Shown piece after piece: positions 34,900 through 47,546 of a DNA stretch of 64,000 nt; the stretch's first letter is position 1; each line of letters begins with the position of its first letter. The stretch is from positions 1 through 64,000 of the forward strand of contig MCFE01000149.1 of assembly GCA_002104905.1 (NCBI GenBank), in the 5' to 3' direction. Both the position numbers and the translations under genes were made by a program. The notes beneath the pieces were generated by a model. The model ran no database searches. It saw nothing but the letters and a program-made list of their open reading frames with translations, and was not told the DNA's origin. The DNA comes from Basidiobolus meristosporus CBS 931.73. Taxonomy: Eukaryota > Basidiobolomycota > Basidiobolomycetes > Basidiobolales > Basidiobolaceae.

Positions 34900-37060
34900 A
34901 GTACTCTTACTTTTTGTGTATACTGATCAATTTAATTTTGTTGAATCTTAAGACATGCCTCAATTGTTTATGGTTGCAGCTCATATACACTGCTGTACCC
35001 TAAGCTACTACACTGTGCCCAGCCTCATGCTCAATAAGTAGCTCCATTAAAATTCAGCATACCATAGGTGTCACTACCTTCAAGTTTCTGGCCAATTTCT
35101 TTGGCAGGATCCATGATACTCTGTACCATTGTTCATCTGCTGTTTCCATACATCCTGGACTTCAGCTTACACTGCAAAGTCTAGCACTACATCTGTCAAT
35201 CTTTGCAATAACTCCCTGCAATATTCAAGTGCTTTTATTCAGCATTGCTCTTATAGAAGTGCTGCAACCTCTTAGTGTGGGTATTATGGTTTCAAAATTC
35301 CACTGATTGCATTGAGACAATTCTCAGACTCCTAAATATTGTTCCTTTGCTTGCCAGCAGAACTTCTACTCTGTTTGCAATAAGGTAGGTACAGGCAGTG
35401 GCAATAAATTGCCTTTCTCTGCAAGATCTTACACCTCACTGGAGTGTATACAAACAACTACCCTTCTAACTCTTCTGAAAACAACTGATGTCCCTATAAG
35501 AAATTATTGTGATGATCCCGTCAAAAGGCTATCACATATTTAAAGTCTCATGACTAAGAGGTACTGATCCTGTCAGGACACTGTGCTGAGACCATTGAAA
35601 AATAATCACACCCCAGATTTCACAAAAACCTAGTCAAATCTTTCATCACAAGAATATACAAGTTGCTTTTGATTGGTTCCCTGCCAATTTGCTCACTTTC
35701 TGATCCCAGACACTTGATCACCTCCTACATTAGTGTACATCAATTGGCTATTGCCTCTTTTTCACACTCCTTACCTCCTGACTCAGCCATTTCTCTTACT
35801 TTTAATGTGTACAAATTAATTTATCTCTGTTGATACTTCAGTTGTACATCAATTGCCAATTGTGTTGGCCCATACAAGCCCCTATAGCCTACACTAACAT
35901 TAAGCCCAACTACACACTCAACAAGTAACTCCATTAGAATCTGCCACTCAATAAGTATTCCTGCTGTGAAGCTCTCTTTCCGCAACTTTGGTAGGAACCC
36001 TACAGCTTTATGCTACTGTTCATTCACTGGTTCCCACATGTCCTGGTCTTCAGCCAGCACTGCAAGGTCTAGCACCTCATCTACCCGTATTTGCAATAAA
36101 TCCTTGCAAAATTCAAGTGCATTTTCTTGAGCACTGCTCTTGAAGAAGTGCTGCAACCTCTTGGTGTGCCTATTAATGTTCCAAAATTCCACTGAAGGCA
36201 TTGTGATAGTCTTTCAGGTTCTTGATGTTGTAGCCTTGTCTGTTAGTGGGATCTCCACCTGCTGCAATTGACATACTTCTATCACCTCAACCTCAAGGCT
36301 TTTTAGTGTGATACTTGCAAAGTTGCCATATACCATTTATTGGTGGTAATATATCCATCTTGCAAATATATGCTTGATTCCACCACTTCTACCATGAACA
36401 CCTCTTGAATATCTGCAAAGAACTACTTGATATTTAGCCAATATATTCCTTCTCCCTGCTGGATTCTAGTCCCTCTTATAGATGCACTCTGGCTCTTGTT
36501 TGTGTGAATTTCATATTGAATAGTGTAGAAGTTGGCTTGTGACTAACAGAAACCTGGCATACTTCAGCAGAGCTTTCCTAATAAGAATTAGTTGCTTGTT
36601 GCACCCAACCCAACTTTGTATTACTTAACTGATTACCCACACATTGGGGCTACTTAGCTACTTGGTACCATAGGTTCAGGTGTCTCCATTTGCACATCTG
36701 TCCTCAGTATTCTCCAACTCTTCCTGGCTGTCCTCTATGCTCCAGCTTATTACATCCATGACAGACTTGGAGGTAATACTCCTAATGAGATTGGGATATG
36801 GCAGTACCTGCATCTTGACTTCTCTGCTTATTTCCCCACACATCTGCTCCATAGGAAATTCCCATAAGGTGCAGCAAGGCCCAACATTCTCCACACACCA
36901 AGCATCATGGAGCAGAGAATGGATACAGTAGCAGCAGAGATCTACATGTTAGGCTTTATATTTGTAGTATAGCTGCTCAAATCCCACTACAAACTCCTTG
37001 CCCCTATGAAACAATATTTGGTTCCAAATGGCATTTCCTTTTCTATCTCCCCATACTAGA
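34900..37060 (-). mobile_element. Decayed Plavaka/CACTA-like transposon copy 1 (3' part)
   Basis: Minus-strand fragments match the copy at 55.4-56.3 kb: 36894-36676 encodes FWEFPMEQMCGEI-like sequence (here LWEFPMEQMCGEIS) and PYPNLI...SVMDVI, and 36,250-36,640 matches its 3' non-coding and coding end. Upstream, 36201-36013 encodes an alpha-helical segment (FWNINRHTKRLQHFFKSSAQ) that is repeated in decayed form near 35,050-35,330. Multiple stops; no function expected. Confidence 0.55.
34905..36240. repeat. Diverged direct repeat, two units (about 34,905-35,345 and 35,798-36,240)
   Basis: Both units share long similar stretches, for example AGTAGCTCCATTA/AGTAACTCCATTA, a TGTTCAT...TCCTGG segment, and GAAGTGCTGCAACCTCTT followed by CAAAATTCCACTGA. 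They differ at about a quarter of positions by eye. They belong to the Plavaka-like element tail. Confidence 0.55.
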
Positions 37061-37319
37061 CTAGAATAACACATGGGGATATGTCCGGGATCAGCTGATC
37101 ATGTGACTAGGTCATGTGACATGCAATTGCCATATATGGTATCTGGCTACATAAATTCCAAAGGGGAGCATCCATATAATGCTCCATGTTTAAACAGGAC
37201 TTGGAGCTTTCCAGAAGTTGCTAGAATGTAGTAGAACTTTCTAGATGGTGCTGGGATTTCTTCACCAGCTTGACTTAGCTTGAACATCAAAGACCAGGGA
37301 TCTCATGTGATTATGACAC

Positions 37320-39490
37320 AACTACCTTGGGTATTACACAAATAGCTTGAATTAAAAAATACCATGGCCTGCAACTCACTAACCTCTACAAACACTCACA
37401 CCTGCCACAATTGATATACTTCTATCACCTCAAATTTACAGCTTATTAATGTGATACTTGCAAAGTTGCCATATACCTTTATTGCTGGTAACATATACAT
37501 CTTGCAAGCATATGCTTGATTACCACCACTGCTGCTATGAATACCTCTGGAGTATCTGAAAAGAACTATTTGGTATTTAGCCAATATATTCCTTCTCCTT
37601 GCTGTATCCCAGTCCCCCTTATAGGTGTGCTCTGGCTCTTGCTTGTGTGAATTCCATGTTGAATGGTGTAGATGTTAGCTTGTGCTCAGCAGAATCTGGG
37701 TATACTTTGTAGAGTTCTCCCATAGATATTAGTTGCTTGTTGCACCCAACCAACTTTTTTGTTACTTAACTGATTACCCACGCATTGGGGCTGCTTAGCT
37801 TCTTAATGCCATAGACATAGGTGTCTATTCCTACAATGTCCATATATGACTCCCAAAGCTTCCAATATAGGCTTGGTAGAAATGGCTTCAGATGGCCACT
37901 TGAATAAGTACATAACCAGTTCATCCAATCTTTGCACTTGTATTGTTGCATATGCATATGAATATTGATTGGAGCCCACATTGTTGAAAAGAAAATGCAT
38001 TGTTGCCAGTGGAAGACCTATGCTCCAATTGATTCTTTGTATCTTTGGTCTCCTGGGTTTTAATTAACACCATATAGTGGTAAGTTGCTTATAGCTAGCC
38101 AGTTTTGCTGCAATTGCATGCTGACTTCTGTGAGTTCTCTCTGTGGAAAGTTGATATTCTAAGAATTGGTGTCTACATAAGAACTAAGTGTATGAGTTAT
38201 GAAGTCAACCCCCTTCTGCACACATTTCTCAGGAGTATTGTCCATTGGGCCCAGAAAAGCCAGCTTTCTTGCTGATAATAATATCTACTTTGATAAGACA
38301 GTCATTTAATATCTTCCTACCATATAGCAAACAAGATTCATCCAGTAATGGATGCAGGTAGCTGTCCAGGTTTGTTGGTAATTAAAGCTCAGATATAAGT
38401 AAGACTACTATCCAATTTCTGCTCCAAAACTGTACAGTTGGCAGCAGATTCAGGTTGAGGAGAATTAGTGGCCAGCAGAATCTACCAGCATAGTACTTAC
38501 CTAGTGGGAATCTATCAAGTGCCAGGCAAAGGCATGGCCATACATACCATCAAAGTAGCACTTGCCTCCAGGCTACTTGTAGATTTTCCTACCTAATATA
38601 TCAGAAATGTTTGAACTTAATAGATACTGGGTACCGTATTATATAGCTTCATAATACTTGTGGGATGGCATGAGCTTCTTTATATGGGGTACTACTGAAG
38701 TATATCTTCAGTGTTAATAATGCTTTACTCCTGTGGTGGTATATTCCTGACAAGTTGGACACCTTGCAAAAGTGGCATCTTCTGATATGAATACCATATA
38801 TCTGTTAACATGTTCTGGCATCAGTTCAGTCTCTGAGTCATAGGTTGCCAGCTGCATGATGATCTTTCATGTGTATCAAGTACATGGTAGGTTGCATCCA
38901 GGAATGATTTTGGCAAGAAGTAGTAATAGATCATCAAACCTGCAATTACAAATATTGGTGGAAGTATGCCACTTCCCCAGCTACAATATTACACCATTTA
39001 CAAGTAAATAGATTACTGGGCTCCCTTGGATGCATAGAGTATCCTTGAAATTATTTTCACAGGTGTTCTGTCACTGCATATTAGGATTTTGCTAGGCTCA
39101 TGCAGGGTGCTGTTGTTAGTGGAGATAGGCTCACATACCATATGTGAGCCTTCTTCTTCAGAGCTATCACCCAGCAGGCCAAGACATTATAAGCTCATCT
39201 AACCTGATTTGTGCCAGCTGAGAAGTACAGCAGGGAGCCATTATAGACATATCAGGTGGCTGGCAAGATATTATTGATACAGCAGTGCCTATTGCATGCT
39301 CAAATACAATATCTGTGGCAAAGCACTGGCTGCTCTCCATGCAAAGCTTCCTATGGCCTGTGGGTGCTTCATGGTAGAAACTCTAGTCACAATAGCCACA
39401 GGGTTATTTGCCCTTCTATTAAGGCTTTGAATCACAGTAGTCTTCACCATGGGGCAAACAGCTTGACAAACAACAGTGTAATGCTATTAT
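37320..39490 (-). mobile_element. Decayed Plavaka/CACTA-like transposon copy 2
   Basis: Runs parallel to the copy at 55.28-58.05 kb: both start with a similar non-coding end (AACCTCTACAAA..., then CACACCTGCC), share YVYGIKKLSSPN-type coding sequence near 37,770-37,830 and MQQYKCKDWMNW near 37,920, and share the upstream zinc-finger region (39,256-39,490, where AGTCTTCACCATGGGGCAAA parallels 57,940). Compared with that copy it lacks the segment coding for the CGEI..KLQVLPYPNL part, an internal deletion. Full of stops. Confidence 0.6.
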
Positions 39491-39639
39491 AGCACATACT
39501 TTTCAATACCCTTGTGAATTAGGAGAGCATTGTATATGAGGCATTGCACATATTGAGCATTTTAAATAATGCTGTGGCACCATCTATGCACATATACAAA
39601 CAACCATCTCCCATTTAGTTTGACTCACTTCCATATATA

Positions 39640-39880
39640 TGCTGCCAACAAATAAGGTAAAGTTGTCTGGTTACCAGCCAAAACTCACTGCTGACAGCAG
39701 CAGAAGAATGAATGGACAACAGCTTGTTTTGATACTTGGTGCAACAAGCTGAGCTACATTCAAAAAAGGCCATGTAGATAGAGTGCTCACTGAAGGTATT
39801 AATGCAGACTTCTAAGGCTCCTAATTAAGTAAGCAACTAACATTCTCTGTGCAGCCATAAGCTGAACATAATAGACTTGT
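39640..39880 (+). pseudogene. Remnant of Plavaka companion ORF (copy of 58,185-58,420)
   Basis: Starts at an ATG inside ATATATGCTGCCAA, as does the copy at 58,185, and parallels it through the TGGACAACAGCTTG and AAAAAAGGCC stretches. Frames are broken. It lies upstream of, and points away from, the decayed transposase copy 2. Confidence 0.5.
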
Positions 39881-41608
39881 ACCATTGTACTGTGCAGGGG
39901 TGTGCAGCACAATCTTTGGTTGTTAAGAACAATCAGGTGCAATGCAGTAGCTACCAGTAGGCAAGATTGCTCTTGGATGATTTTGCACTATGTGGGACAT
40001 TCTTGCACATTATGGCACAATCTGACACAATGAGGTTGGCATGGACAGTTGTGCCAACTTGAAATGTTTGCATCATAGGTACAATCCAACACTGCTATTA
40101 TGTTAGGTAAAATCTAGTATTTAATATGTTTCTTCAATGTAAATGGAAATAAACTTGTATTATACTCTAAACTACATCTATACTGACTAGTTTGGTTTCT
40201 ATTACTCCACTTGATAGTGAGTCAGTGATTGATTGGTCTAAAAGTACCATGCAGCTGTAGCCCCTAAATGGCTCATTGAACAATACACAAACTACCTGAT
40301 TTGTCATCAAATATTGCACTTTGCCCATTGGGCATGTAAATCCCTGATTTTAACTACTGGAATAGTTGTCATAGCTGGCATGCAACCAATTGGGTAGGTG
40401 TAAGACAGATCAAATAGCTGCACTGGTGCTACAGAGGATGTGTCAGCATGTAAAGTGTTTATTTACAGGGGTTGTGTCTTTAAAGCTAGATTAACTTGAT
40501 ATTACTTATATCCAAAATTTAGTGAGCAATGGTTTGCAATGACTCAGTTAGGATTGCAAAAGATTGCATTTACTAGATCAAGACAAATGATAGCATTCAT
40601 AACAATTGCCTCATTTTCTCCCATGTTTTTTTCTCATTAGGATTACTACTGAATTATTTGGTAGGTATTCACTTTGCACACTAAAGCTACTTCCTTGTTG
40701 ACTTTCATCTTAGCTGCTTGTGTACTTGTAATCAGTGTTTTGACTCCTAGTTAGTCAGTGTAGTGTTGAGGATTGGCCACACTGAGTTGCTCTAGATGAT
40801 GCTATGGAATTGGCCTGAAGTGCCATGTGCTGAAGTGTTCCTTTACTTGCCAAAGGCCCCTGTTATGGAGGCTCTTTCAGAGGGTCATGGTTGGTCAGTT
40901 CACCTGTAGTAACTTGCTTATTGCCAGGCAGAATAGCATATGTAGGTGCAACTTGATGCGCTGGTATGGTCCTTGGCTGAGTTTGAAATGATGCCACCTG
41001 TTGATGCAACTAGGTCTACTCCAATGGACTTGTGTTTATCTGAGCAATTTGGCAAGTTCTGGTGGTTTTGCTCTGCTCTGTGTGCATTGGGTCAACATGC
41101 ATCTACTCAGTGCATGGCACTCTTGTGAAGGGTGTTTGCATAGACTAAGTGATATAAATAAGTTGAGGCACCTACAGACGTATCCAGTATATACTGTGCA
41201 AATTGCACACAGCAGTGCTTGCATATGTCTTCCTCATTGAATCCCCTCTCTCAGTTCATTCTTAATTTCAGTACATGTCTTGTTGTACATCATCTTACAT
41301 ATGTCTGCTGGCATTGTGATGTAGGACTCATGCCACATCTTCCTACTCATGTTCTTTCATCTCTGTTGACTCTCTGAGGTACCCAGCTCCAGTTGATTGA
41401 TGAATAGTGCCATATATCTGTATGCAGGCTCATCATAGACACTTGGGCAATATCAAGATTATTTGGCAAGAATTTAAGCAGATCTGAAGTTAACTTCTCC
41501 AGTCCTGACCATGCTAGTAGCTGGGGGATAGGTATTGTCTGGGTTGTACTCAGATGAGTAGATACATGGTATAGGGACCATAGTGATGGAATTCAATACT
41601 TATACACT
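39881..41608. other. Unassigned CpG-poor repetitive DNA
   Basis: No conserved ORF longer than 80 codons and no domain. Composition equals the surrounding transposon block, so it is probably old transposon debris. I could not define ends or terminal repeats. Confidence 0.4.
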
Positions 41609-41977
41609 TATTATGATCTACCACTTGAATGTTTACATTAGATAAGTTCTCAACCCAATCAATTAGTTTTATGTTAAGCCTATTAGTATGTCAGTGTTTT
41701 CCATCAAATAAGTAGTATTAGTCAGCAAATGAATCAGTAGACCCTTATCAGAAAGCAACAGAGTTATTAGGTAGAATCTAATTGGGTGATTATAATGCAA
41801 TCAAATGAGTTATCAGCCACAACCTACATTAAGAAATACAATTAGTTAGCAATTGATCTGGCAAAATGTACATAAGGAGTGGCTTGAACCTCAACAAAAA
41901 TTAGGTCAAGTTTTAGTAAATACAATACTAGCTAAACTCCCTGTTTCTCCACAACTCTTGCACCAAGACTTGTAACA
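41609..41977 (+). repeat. LTR of gypsy family B (369 bp), decayed copy
   Basis: Parallel over its whole length to the LTR at 58762-59130 and of identical length. It begins TATTATGATC where the other begins TGTTATGATC (a G-to-A change in the terminal TG) and ends CTTGTAACA. It is followed by the same TTGGTAGCAGCAATAACC sequence, the putative primer-binding site. Confidence 0.85.
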
Positions 41978-42633
41978 TTGGTAGCAGCAATAACCAGAAA
42001 CCTCCCACCCAAAGAAAGAAGAAGCCTCCCTCAAGATATCAGATAATCAGGAATAGCAGAAGACTTTGCAGTAAATCCTGGCCCTACAGCAGCAGTTACT
42101 CCAGATCCTTAGCCAGCAGCAACAAGAAATGACTACCATGGCTCAGAACCAGCAAAACCTTGTCAAGAGCAACTTTAGCATGAAGCTTACCCAGTACCAT
42201 GGTAGAGTTGATGAAAACCTGGAAACTTGACTTTGTCAGACTGAAGAAGCTTTTGAAGCTACAGGAGCTTCCCAGGAAAGCAAGTTACACTATGCAGCCT
42301 CTTACCTTGCAGATGCAGCTTTGCAGTAGTATCACAACAAGATCAGGTCAGCCACTATAATGGGATGCTTCACTACAAATATCTAGGATGAGTATGTATT
42401 GGAAGTTCAAGGTGCCTTTTGGCCTCCCCACCAGCAGACACTACAAAGCAGCAAGCTGAAGACACTCAGACAGAAAGGCTTGGCTAAAGAATACATCTAT
42501 CAGTAAAGGTGTCTACTTGGCCAAATTGAAAGAATGGACCCCCTGGATCAAGTTGAATACTTTATTGATAGGTTAAATGAAAGAACCGGCAAGGAAGTGA
42601 ATTTTCAAAAGCCTCAGACTATAGAAGAAATTT
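41978..42633 (+). pseudogene. Gypsy family B gag remnant, truncated by the copia element
   Basis: From about 42,135 the plus strand codes, with several stops, for a protein parallel to the gag at 59,282-59,743 (MAQNQQN..., ESKLHYAASYLADAALQ, HNKIRSATIMGC, RQKGLAKEYIYQ, ERMDPLDQVEYFIDRL). The homology stops at about 42,633, where the copia terminal repeat starts. Only LTR plus gag survive. Confidence 0.75.
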
Positions 42634-42635
42634 TG

Positions 42636-42708
42636 TGTTGTATTTGTTGTAAGAGTCTTGGTGATATTGGAAGTGATTGGTAGCACAAGTAAACTACTTT
42701 CTACAACA
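42636..42708 (-). repeat. Probable 3' LTR of the copia element (very short)
   Basis: On the minus strand a purine tract (AAGTGGGGG) is followed by TGTTGTAGAAAG, and the segment ends with ACTCTTACAACA or, a little later, AATACAACA. The TGTTGTA...TACAACA pair fits an LTR of 64-73 bp, unusually short, or an internally deleted one. The 5' LTR is absent, so the size cannot be confirmed. Confidence 0.4.
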
Positions 42709-45700
42709 CCCCCACTTGATTAAATGTTCATACTGACTAGTAATTATATACATCCTTGATTGTCTTGAAATAAATTAATAGGCATTTTTTGACATAGGCC
42801 TAAATCTATAAAAAGCTTTCTTAACCACATTTCTTCTGCTGTGCTTCAAAGGCTGCCATATACTCTGCCTCTGTGGTGGAAAGTGCTACAGATGGTTGCT
42901 TTCTTGAATCCCATGAAATTGCTCCTTGACAGTATAGCAAGCTGTATCCTGTGGTGGGTCTTCTTTCTTCTAAATTTTGTGCCCAATCAGCATGAGAGTA
43001 TCCCACAAGATCCTGTTCTGAATCCTTATAAGTGTATACTAAGCAGATATCAGCAGTTCCTTTCAGAAATATAGAAATCCACTTAACTGCTGCAATATGA
43101 TTCAATCTATAGCCCTGAATATGCTGGCTGACAGCTCCTACTAAATATGTGACATATGGACATGTTCTAAGTATGATATACATCAGACTGCAAACTATAG
43201 ATTGACAAGGAAATTTAGGGCTTTCAGATGGCACCAAGCTCTCTTAATTTGGTTAGGTTTTGACCAAGTAAAGGTTTGTTTCTAAGGGGGTAGCTGCCAG
43301 TTTACAGTCTTCCATTTGGTACTTCTTTAGTATATCTTGAATACACTTGGATTGGCTTAGGGTGATATTCTGAGTACTTCTGTCTATGTAGAACTTTATC
43401 CCCAAGTAGTAACTGAGTTCCCCTAGATTGGACATCTTAAACTCTTTAGATAGGCTGGATTTAGTCTCTTCCAATGTTTTGATGTTATTTGCAGCTATAA
43501 TAAGATCATCCACATAGAGAGCTAATAGATCTGGATTTGCTCTATTTGGTTTATAGTACATACTATAGTTAGCATTACTCCTTATGAAGCTCAAAGATTC
43601 CAAATAAGAATCTACTTTGCAATTCCAGGCTCTTGGAGATTGGTTGAGTCCATATAGAGACTTTTTATGCTTGCAGACCAAATAGACATTATCTTGGTCA
43701 ATAAAACCATTGGCCTGGTCCATACACATGTCCTCATTAAGTTCTTCATTCAAAATTGCAGCTTTTACATCCATCTGATGAATTAAAAACTTATACTTGA
43801 CTGCAACAGCCAATATCAATCTGATGGAATAAAACTTGGCTACTGGTGCAAAGGTCTGAGTATAGTCAAGTACTTTTGCTTGAGAGTATCCTTAGGCCAC
43901 AAGTCTAGCTTTGCATCTTTCAATTGAATCATGAGCCTTGTATTTTGTCTCAAAGTCCCATCTGCATCCAATTGATTTTGGGTGCAGTAGAAATTTGACT
44001 AAGTCCCAAGTGTGATTTTCCATTAAGGCCTGATTTTTTACAGTCATTGCAGAGCTCCAAAACTCTGTCTGAGGTCTATTTAGGGCCTCTTTTACAGTCT
44101 GGGGTTCATCAATATGGACTAGATAGGCATAGGATATGTTTGTGCCCTCATTGATATGGTAATTTGGGCTATTTCTTGACTGGTTAAATCTTTTGGCATT
44201 TAATACTGAAATAATCACTTCTGGGATATTCCTGGGCACTAATTCAGGCTGAACCACAGTAGTAGAGTACACTGGAGTGAAATAACTTTCATTGTTTTAC
44301 TCTGATTCAATCCTGAAAATTGGTGGACTTGAGATCCAATATTGTCATCATCCAAAGTCATTTTTTGTGAGAATTTTGAATTTTTATCATACAACACATC
44401 TCTGGACTTGATTGGCTTCTTTACTTTGGTATTGTAGAATCTGTATGCTTTACTCTCATAGCAGTGGCTCAAAAATATGCACTTTACACTCTTTGACTCA
44501 AATTTTTACTGATTTCCTGACTATTTCTTGGCATATGCTATACACCCAAATATTTCTATATGTTCTGCACTTGGTTTGTATCAACACCATGCTTTTGAGG
44601 TATGCAGCTGTGGCAACTGATTCTGCCCAAGTACTGCAGGATATTTTCTGCTCATGGATCATATCACTTGCCATATCATTTATTAGTCTGTTTGCATGTT
44701 CTGCTATTTCATTTTGCTGTGGTGAGTATCATACAGTGGTGTCTTGCTTTATCCCATGAATTTTTCAGTAGTGGATGAAATGTATGAGGTATATTCTCCA
44801 CCATTGTCAAAGCATATTTTTGTGATTCTTTTGCCAGCTTCTCTAGACACAACTTCTTCCTTTTTCTCCATGAAGTAGACCTATGTGTATCTTGCATAAT
44901 CATCTATAAAAGTGATTGAATACTTCATCCTGCCTAGGCATACATTTTGCATAGGTCTACACAGCTCTGAGTGAATTAGATCTAATTTTTATTAGTTTTG
45001 ATTAACTCTGAGCTCTTGAATGATTGTCTGGCCTGTTTCCCAAAAATGCAGACTTAATAGTGCTCCAAATTATCTGCAGATCACCTTTTACTCTGGAAAT
45101 TAGCTGATCTTTGATCATTTTGCATAAATAATTAAAAATTGATGTGTCCAAATCTCCTGTGCCAAAGCATTTCTGTTTATTCATTAAAGCTACAGGCCTC
45201 CAGACATGATGGAATATAAGTCAACTTAAACAGAGTCTTATCTCTGACACCAAAAGCAATATGCGCACTATTTTGATAAGTGTTTCTGCATCCAGAATTG
45301 TCAATGCGGAAACTGAGTCCTTCTCCTGTGGCCTTGATTACAGATAGTGGGTTCTTTGACATTTCTACTGCACAGAGTACTTCTTTAAAGGTCAGTGAAA
45401 GGCTTTCTTCACTGCTACTAAGGTTTACCTGGATAATTCCTTCTCCAACTGCATCAAGTGTTCTATTGTCACGCATGAAACCTTTTCAATTGGAATTTCT
45501 TGATATTGGGTATAAAGTTGTTTTTTGTGTGTAAAGTATAGAGGTGCTCCAGAGTCAATATACAACATCTCAGAGTCCTTTTTTGTGGTTGTATTTAGTG
45601 CACATATAAATAGTCTATACCAGTTGTTGCAGCAATTCAATATACAGGCTTTTCTGCAGACTATTGCTCTTTTTGAAGCACTGGTCCAATGTGTGTCCTT

Positions 45701-45813
45701 TCCTTTTGCAGTAGTTGCAAAACAGGTTGCTATTATCATTAAAAGGTCTTGGGTATCTTTGTTGCAAGTTGTCATTGCTTTTAAAGCATTTTCTACTTCC
45801 TTCTTATTGGCGC
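42709..45813 (-). pseudogene. Ty1/copia retrotransposon gag-pol remnant
   Basis: Minus-strand order from 45,813 down: Gag CCHC knuckle (CNYCKRKGHTLDQC, about 45,735-45,680), protease-like IDSGAPLYFTHKKQL (about 45,560), pre-integrase and integrase fragments (45,470-44,240), reverse transcriptase 43819-43253 with QMDVKAAILNEEL, KSLYGLNQSPRAWN and the catalytic ALYVDDLIIAA, and RNase H 43237-42821 with YSHADWAQN and SVALSTTEAEYMA. This order (integrase before RT) is diagnostic of copia. Frameshifts and stops break it. The 5' part including the LTR is missing: the sequence is cut at 45,813 by the LTR of gypsy family A. Confidence 0.88.
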
Positions 45814-46883
45814 TGTAGTGGGGTCACAGTGACACCCACTGACAGATGTGCTCATTTCCATATTTTCTACTTCCCTATATCTCTACTACACTTATTTTAG
45901 TTTTATCCCATGTGTCTTACCTGATCAGAACTATCCCTTAAGCCAGTTGACAATCACACCTGCTTACTTTATTGCATAAGTTATCCCTCACTTTATGTAA
46001 GATTACTAGCTGTAAATGCTTCTTTATTAGGCAGGTACCTGCGCCAGTCCATGTGACACACAATCAGCCCATGTCTCCATCCCTTCCATTTCCATACCAT
46101 TTATGGAATGCCTGTGTTACAAAGGTCTCAGAATACTGATTCCTGATTGGTTGGATTTGCTGTGCCTCTTAGAACCTTCCAGCACCTACCTAGAATACTC
46201 TTAGCTAATTCTATGTCATTATGATTTCTATTTATCTCTGGAACCTTCTGGAACACTATGATTAGTAATCATTTAGCCAGCAAGAAAAGTATATAAGGGA
46301 GGCAATCCCTCAACAATAAAACATCATCCCTTTTATCAATATACCAACTTGTTGATTAGTGTAATCACTGCTACCTGCTGCTACCTGAACTTCCAGCCCC
46401 AGACCACAGGACACTCCCAGGAAACAGCACTGACAGCCAACTGACCTTAGAGGCACTACTTGTGAGGAATACTCAGAGTAGGTATCTTTTGATATATTTG
46501 ATTCTTTCCCAAGTTTGTTCTTGTACAGGCAAAGATACTTTTCTGTCTTTGTAACTATTGACCACAGCTGCATTCTTATCAAGTTCCTGCAGGTGGAACT
46601 TACAGTTGTTTTGACTTTGGAAGCTTTAGTACATTATCATCTCAAAGGATGCTAAATCCAGCACATACTTTTGTTAAGATGCCAACTAAGTTGAGGATTT
46701 TAGCTCAATAGTTTTCCCTTGATAAGCTTGTGGCTTTATTCTCCATCATACTAGATTAGAGACAGAACCCAAGTTTTACTAGCAAGCTTTTGCCAGAGGT
46801 TATTCCACCCAGAGAACACCTTACACACAAAACACTTGAGAAGTGTTGGATGTATCTCTCCCTTGGACTTATACACCACTACA
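45814..46883 (+). repeat. Gypsy family A LTR 1 (outer copy, 1070 bp)
   Basis: Starts TGTAGTGG and ends CCACTACA, an exact 8-bp inverted terminal repeat. Parallel throughout to the LTRs at 47547 and 53661. Followed by TATTTGGCACCC, the putative primer-binding region. It interrupts the copia gag at 45,813. Confidence 0.92.
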
Positions 46884-47546
46884 TATTTGGCACCCAACAT
46901 GGGGGGCTCATACCAGCTCCCTAGGACCCAACAAGATTTACCTGAAGATTTGAATTGTTATCCACTTATTGAAATGAGACTACCTATATTACCAAGATTA
47001 CAACACCAACATACATACCCATAATGAGCTCTATGCCACTACCACTCTCACATGGAGCCCCACAGTTTGATACAAAGAATGTGGAAAGCTTCATATTCAA
47101 ATGGGAGAAGCTCTGCAAGATGTGCAGCCTATCTGAACAAGAAATGGCTGAAGACTTCACCTACTATTGCACCAATGATTTTACCACTAAGCTTCTCAGA
47201 TAAGGAGACATTCTCATTGACTGGGCCTTAATGAAGACCTACCTACTGACCAAGTACGGTAGACCCCAGATATACTATGGATCTGAAGACCACAGACACT
47301 TTGGAAGGACTGGACTATCCAAGCTACCACTTAAAGAGTTCATCAACAGTACAAGGATATAGCCAAGCCAGTCCTAGAGTCCTGGGCTATAACTGAGTTT
47401 ACCATGACACTTGACCTTGCAAAAGGGCTTCCCCAGGACTTGGCAAGGAAAGTGGGCTTATATGCAGCTAAGGATGACAAGACTGGCATTCCATGCTTTG
47501 CTGAGATGAAACATGTTCTCCTAGAGGCAAAGCAGACTTCCACCGT
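46884..47546 (+). pseudogene. Gypsy family A gag, left half of outer copy
   Basis: Parallels 48,618-49,277 of the complete element (leader, then MSSMPLPLSHGAPQFD-like start near 47,024 and EEFINQYKDIAKP-like region), with stops. It stops at CAGACTTCCACCGT where LTR 2 begins; the gag resumes at 54,732, so the inner element was inserted here. Confidence 0.8.

Noticed and set aside
46310-46582. 90-codon minus-strand ORF (start MIRMQLWSIVTK) found at 46310, 48044 and 54158
   Set aside because: It recurs only because it lies inside the three copies of the same LTR; no domain and no sign of being a gene.
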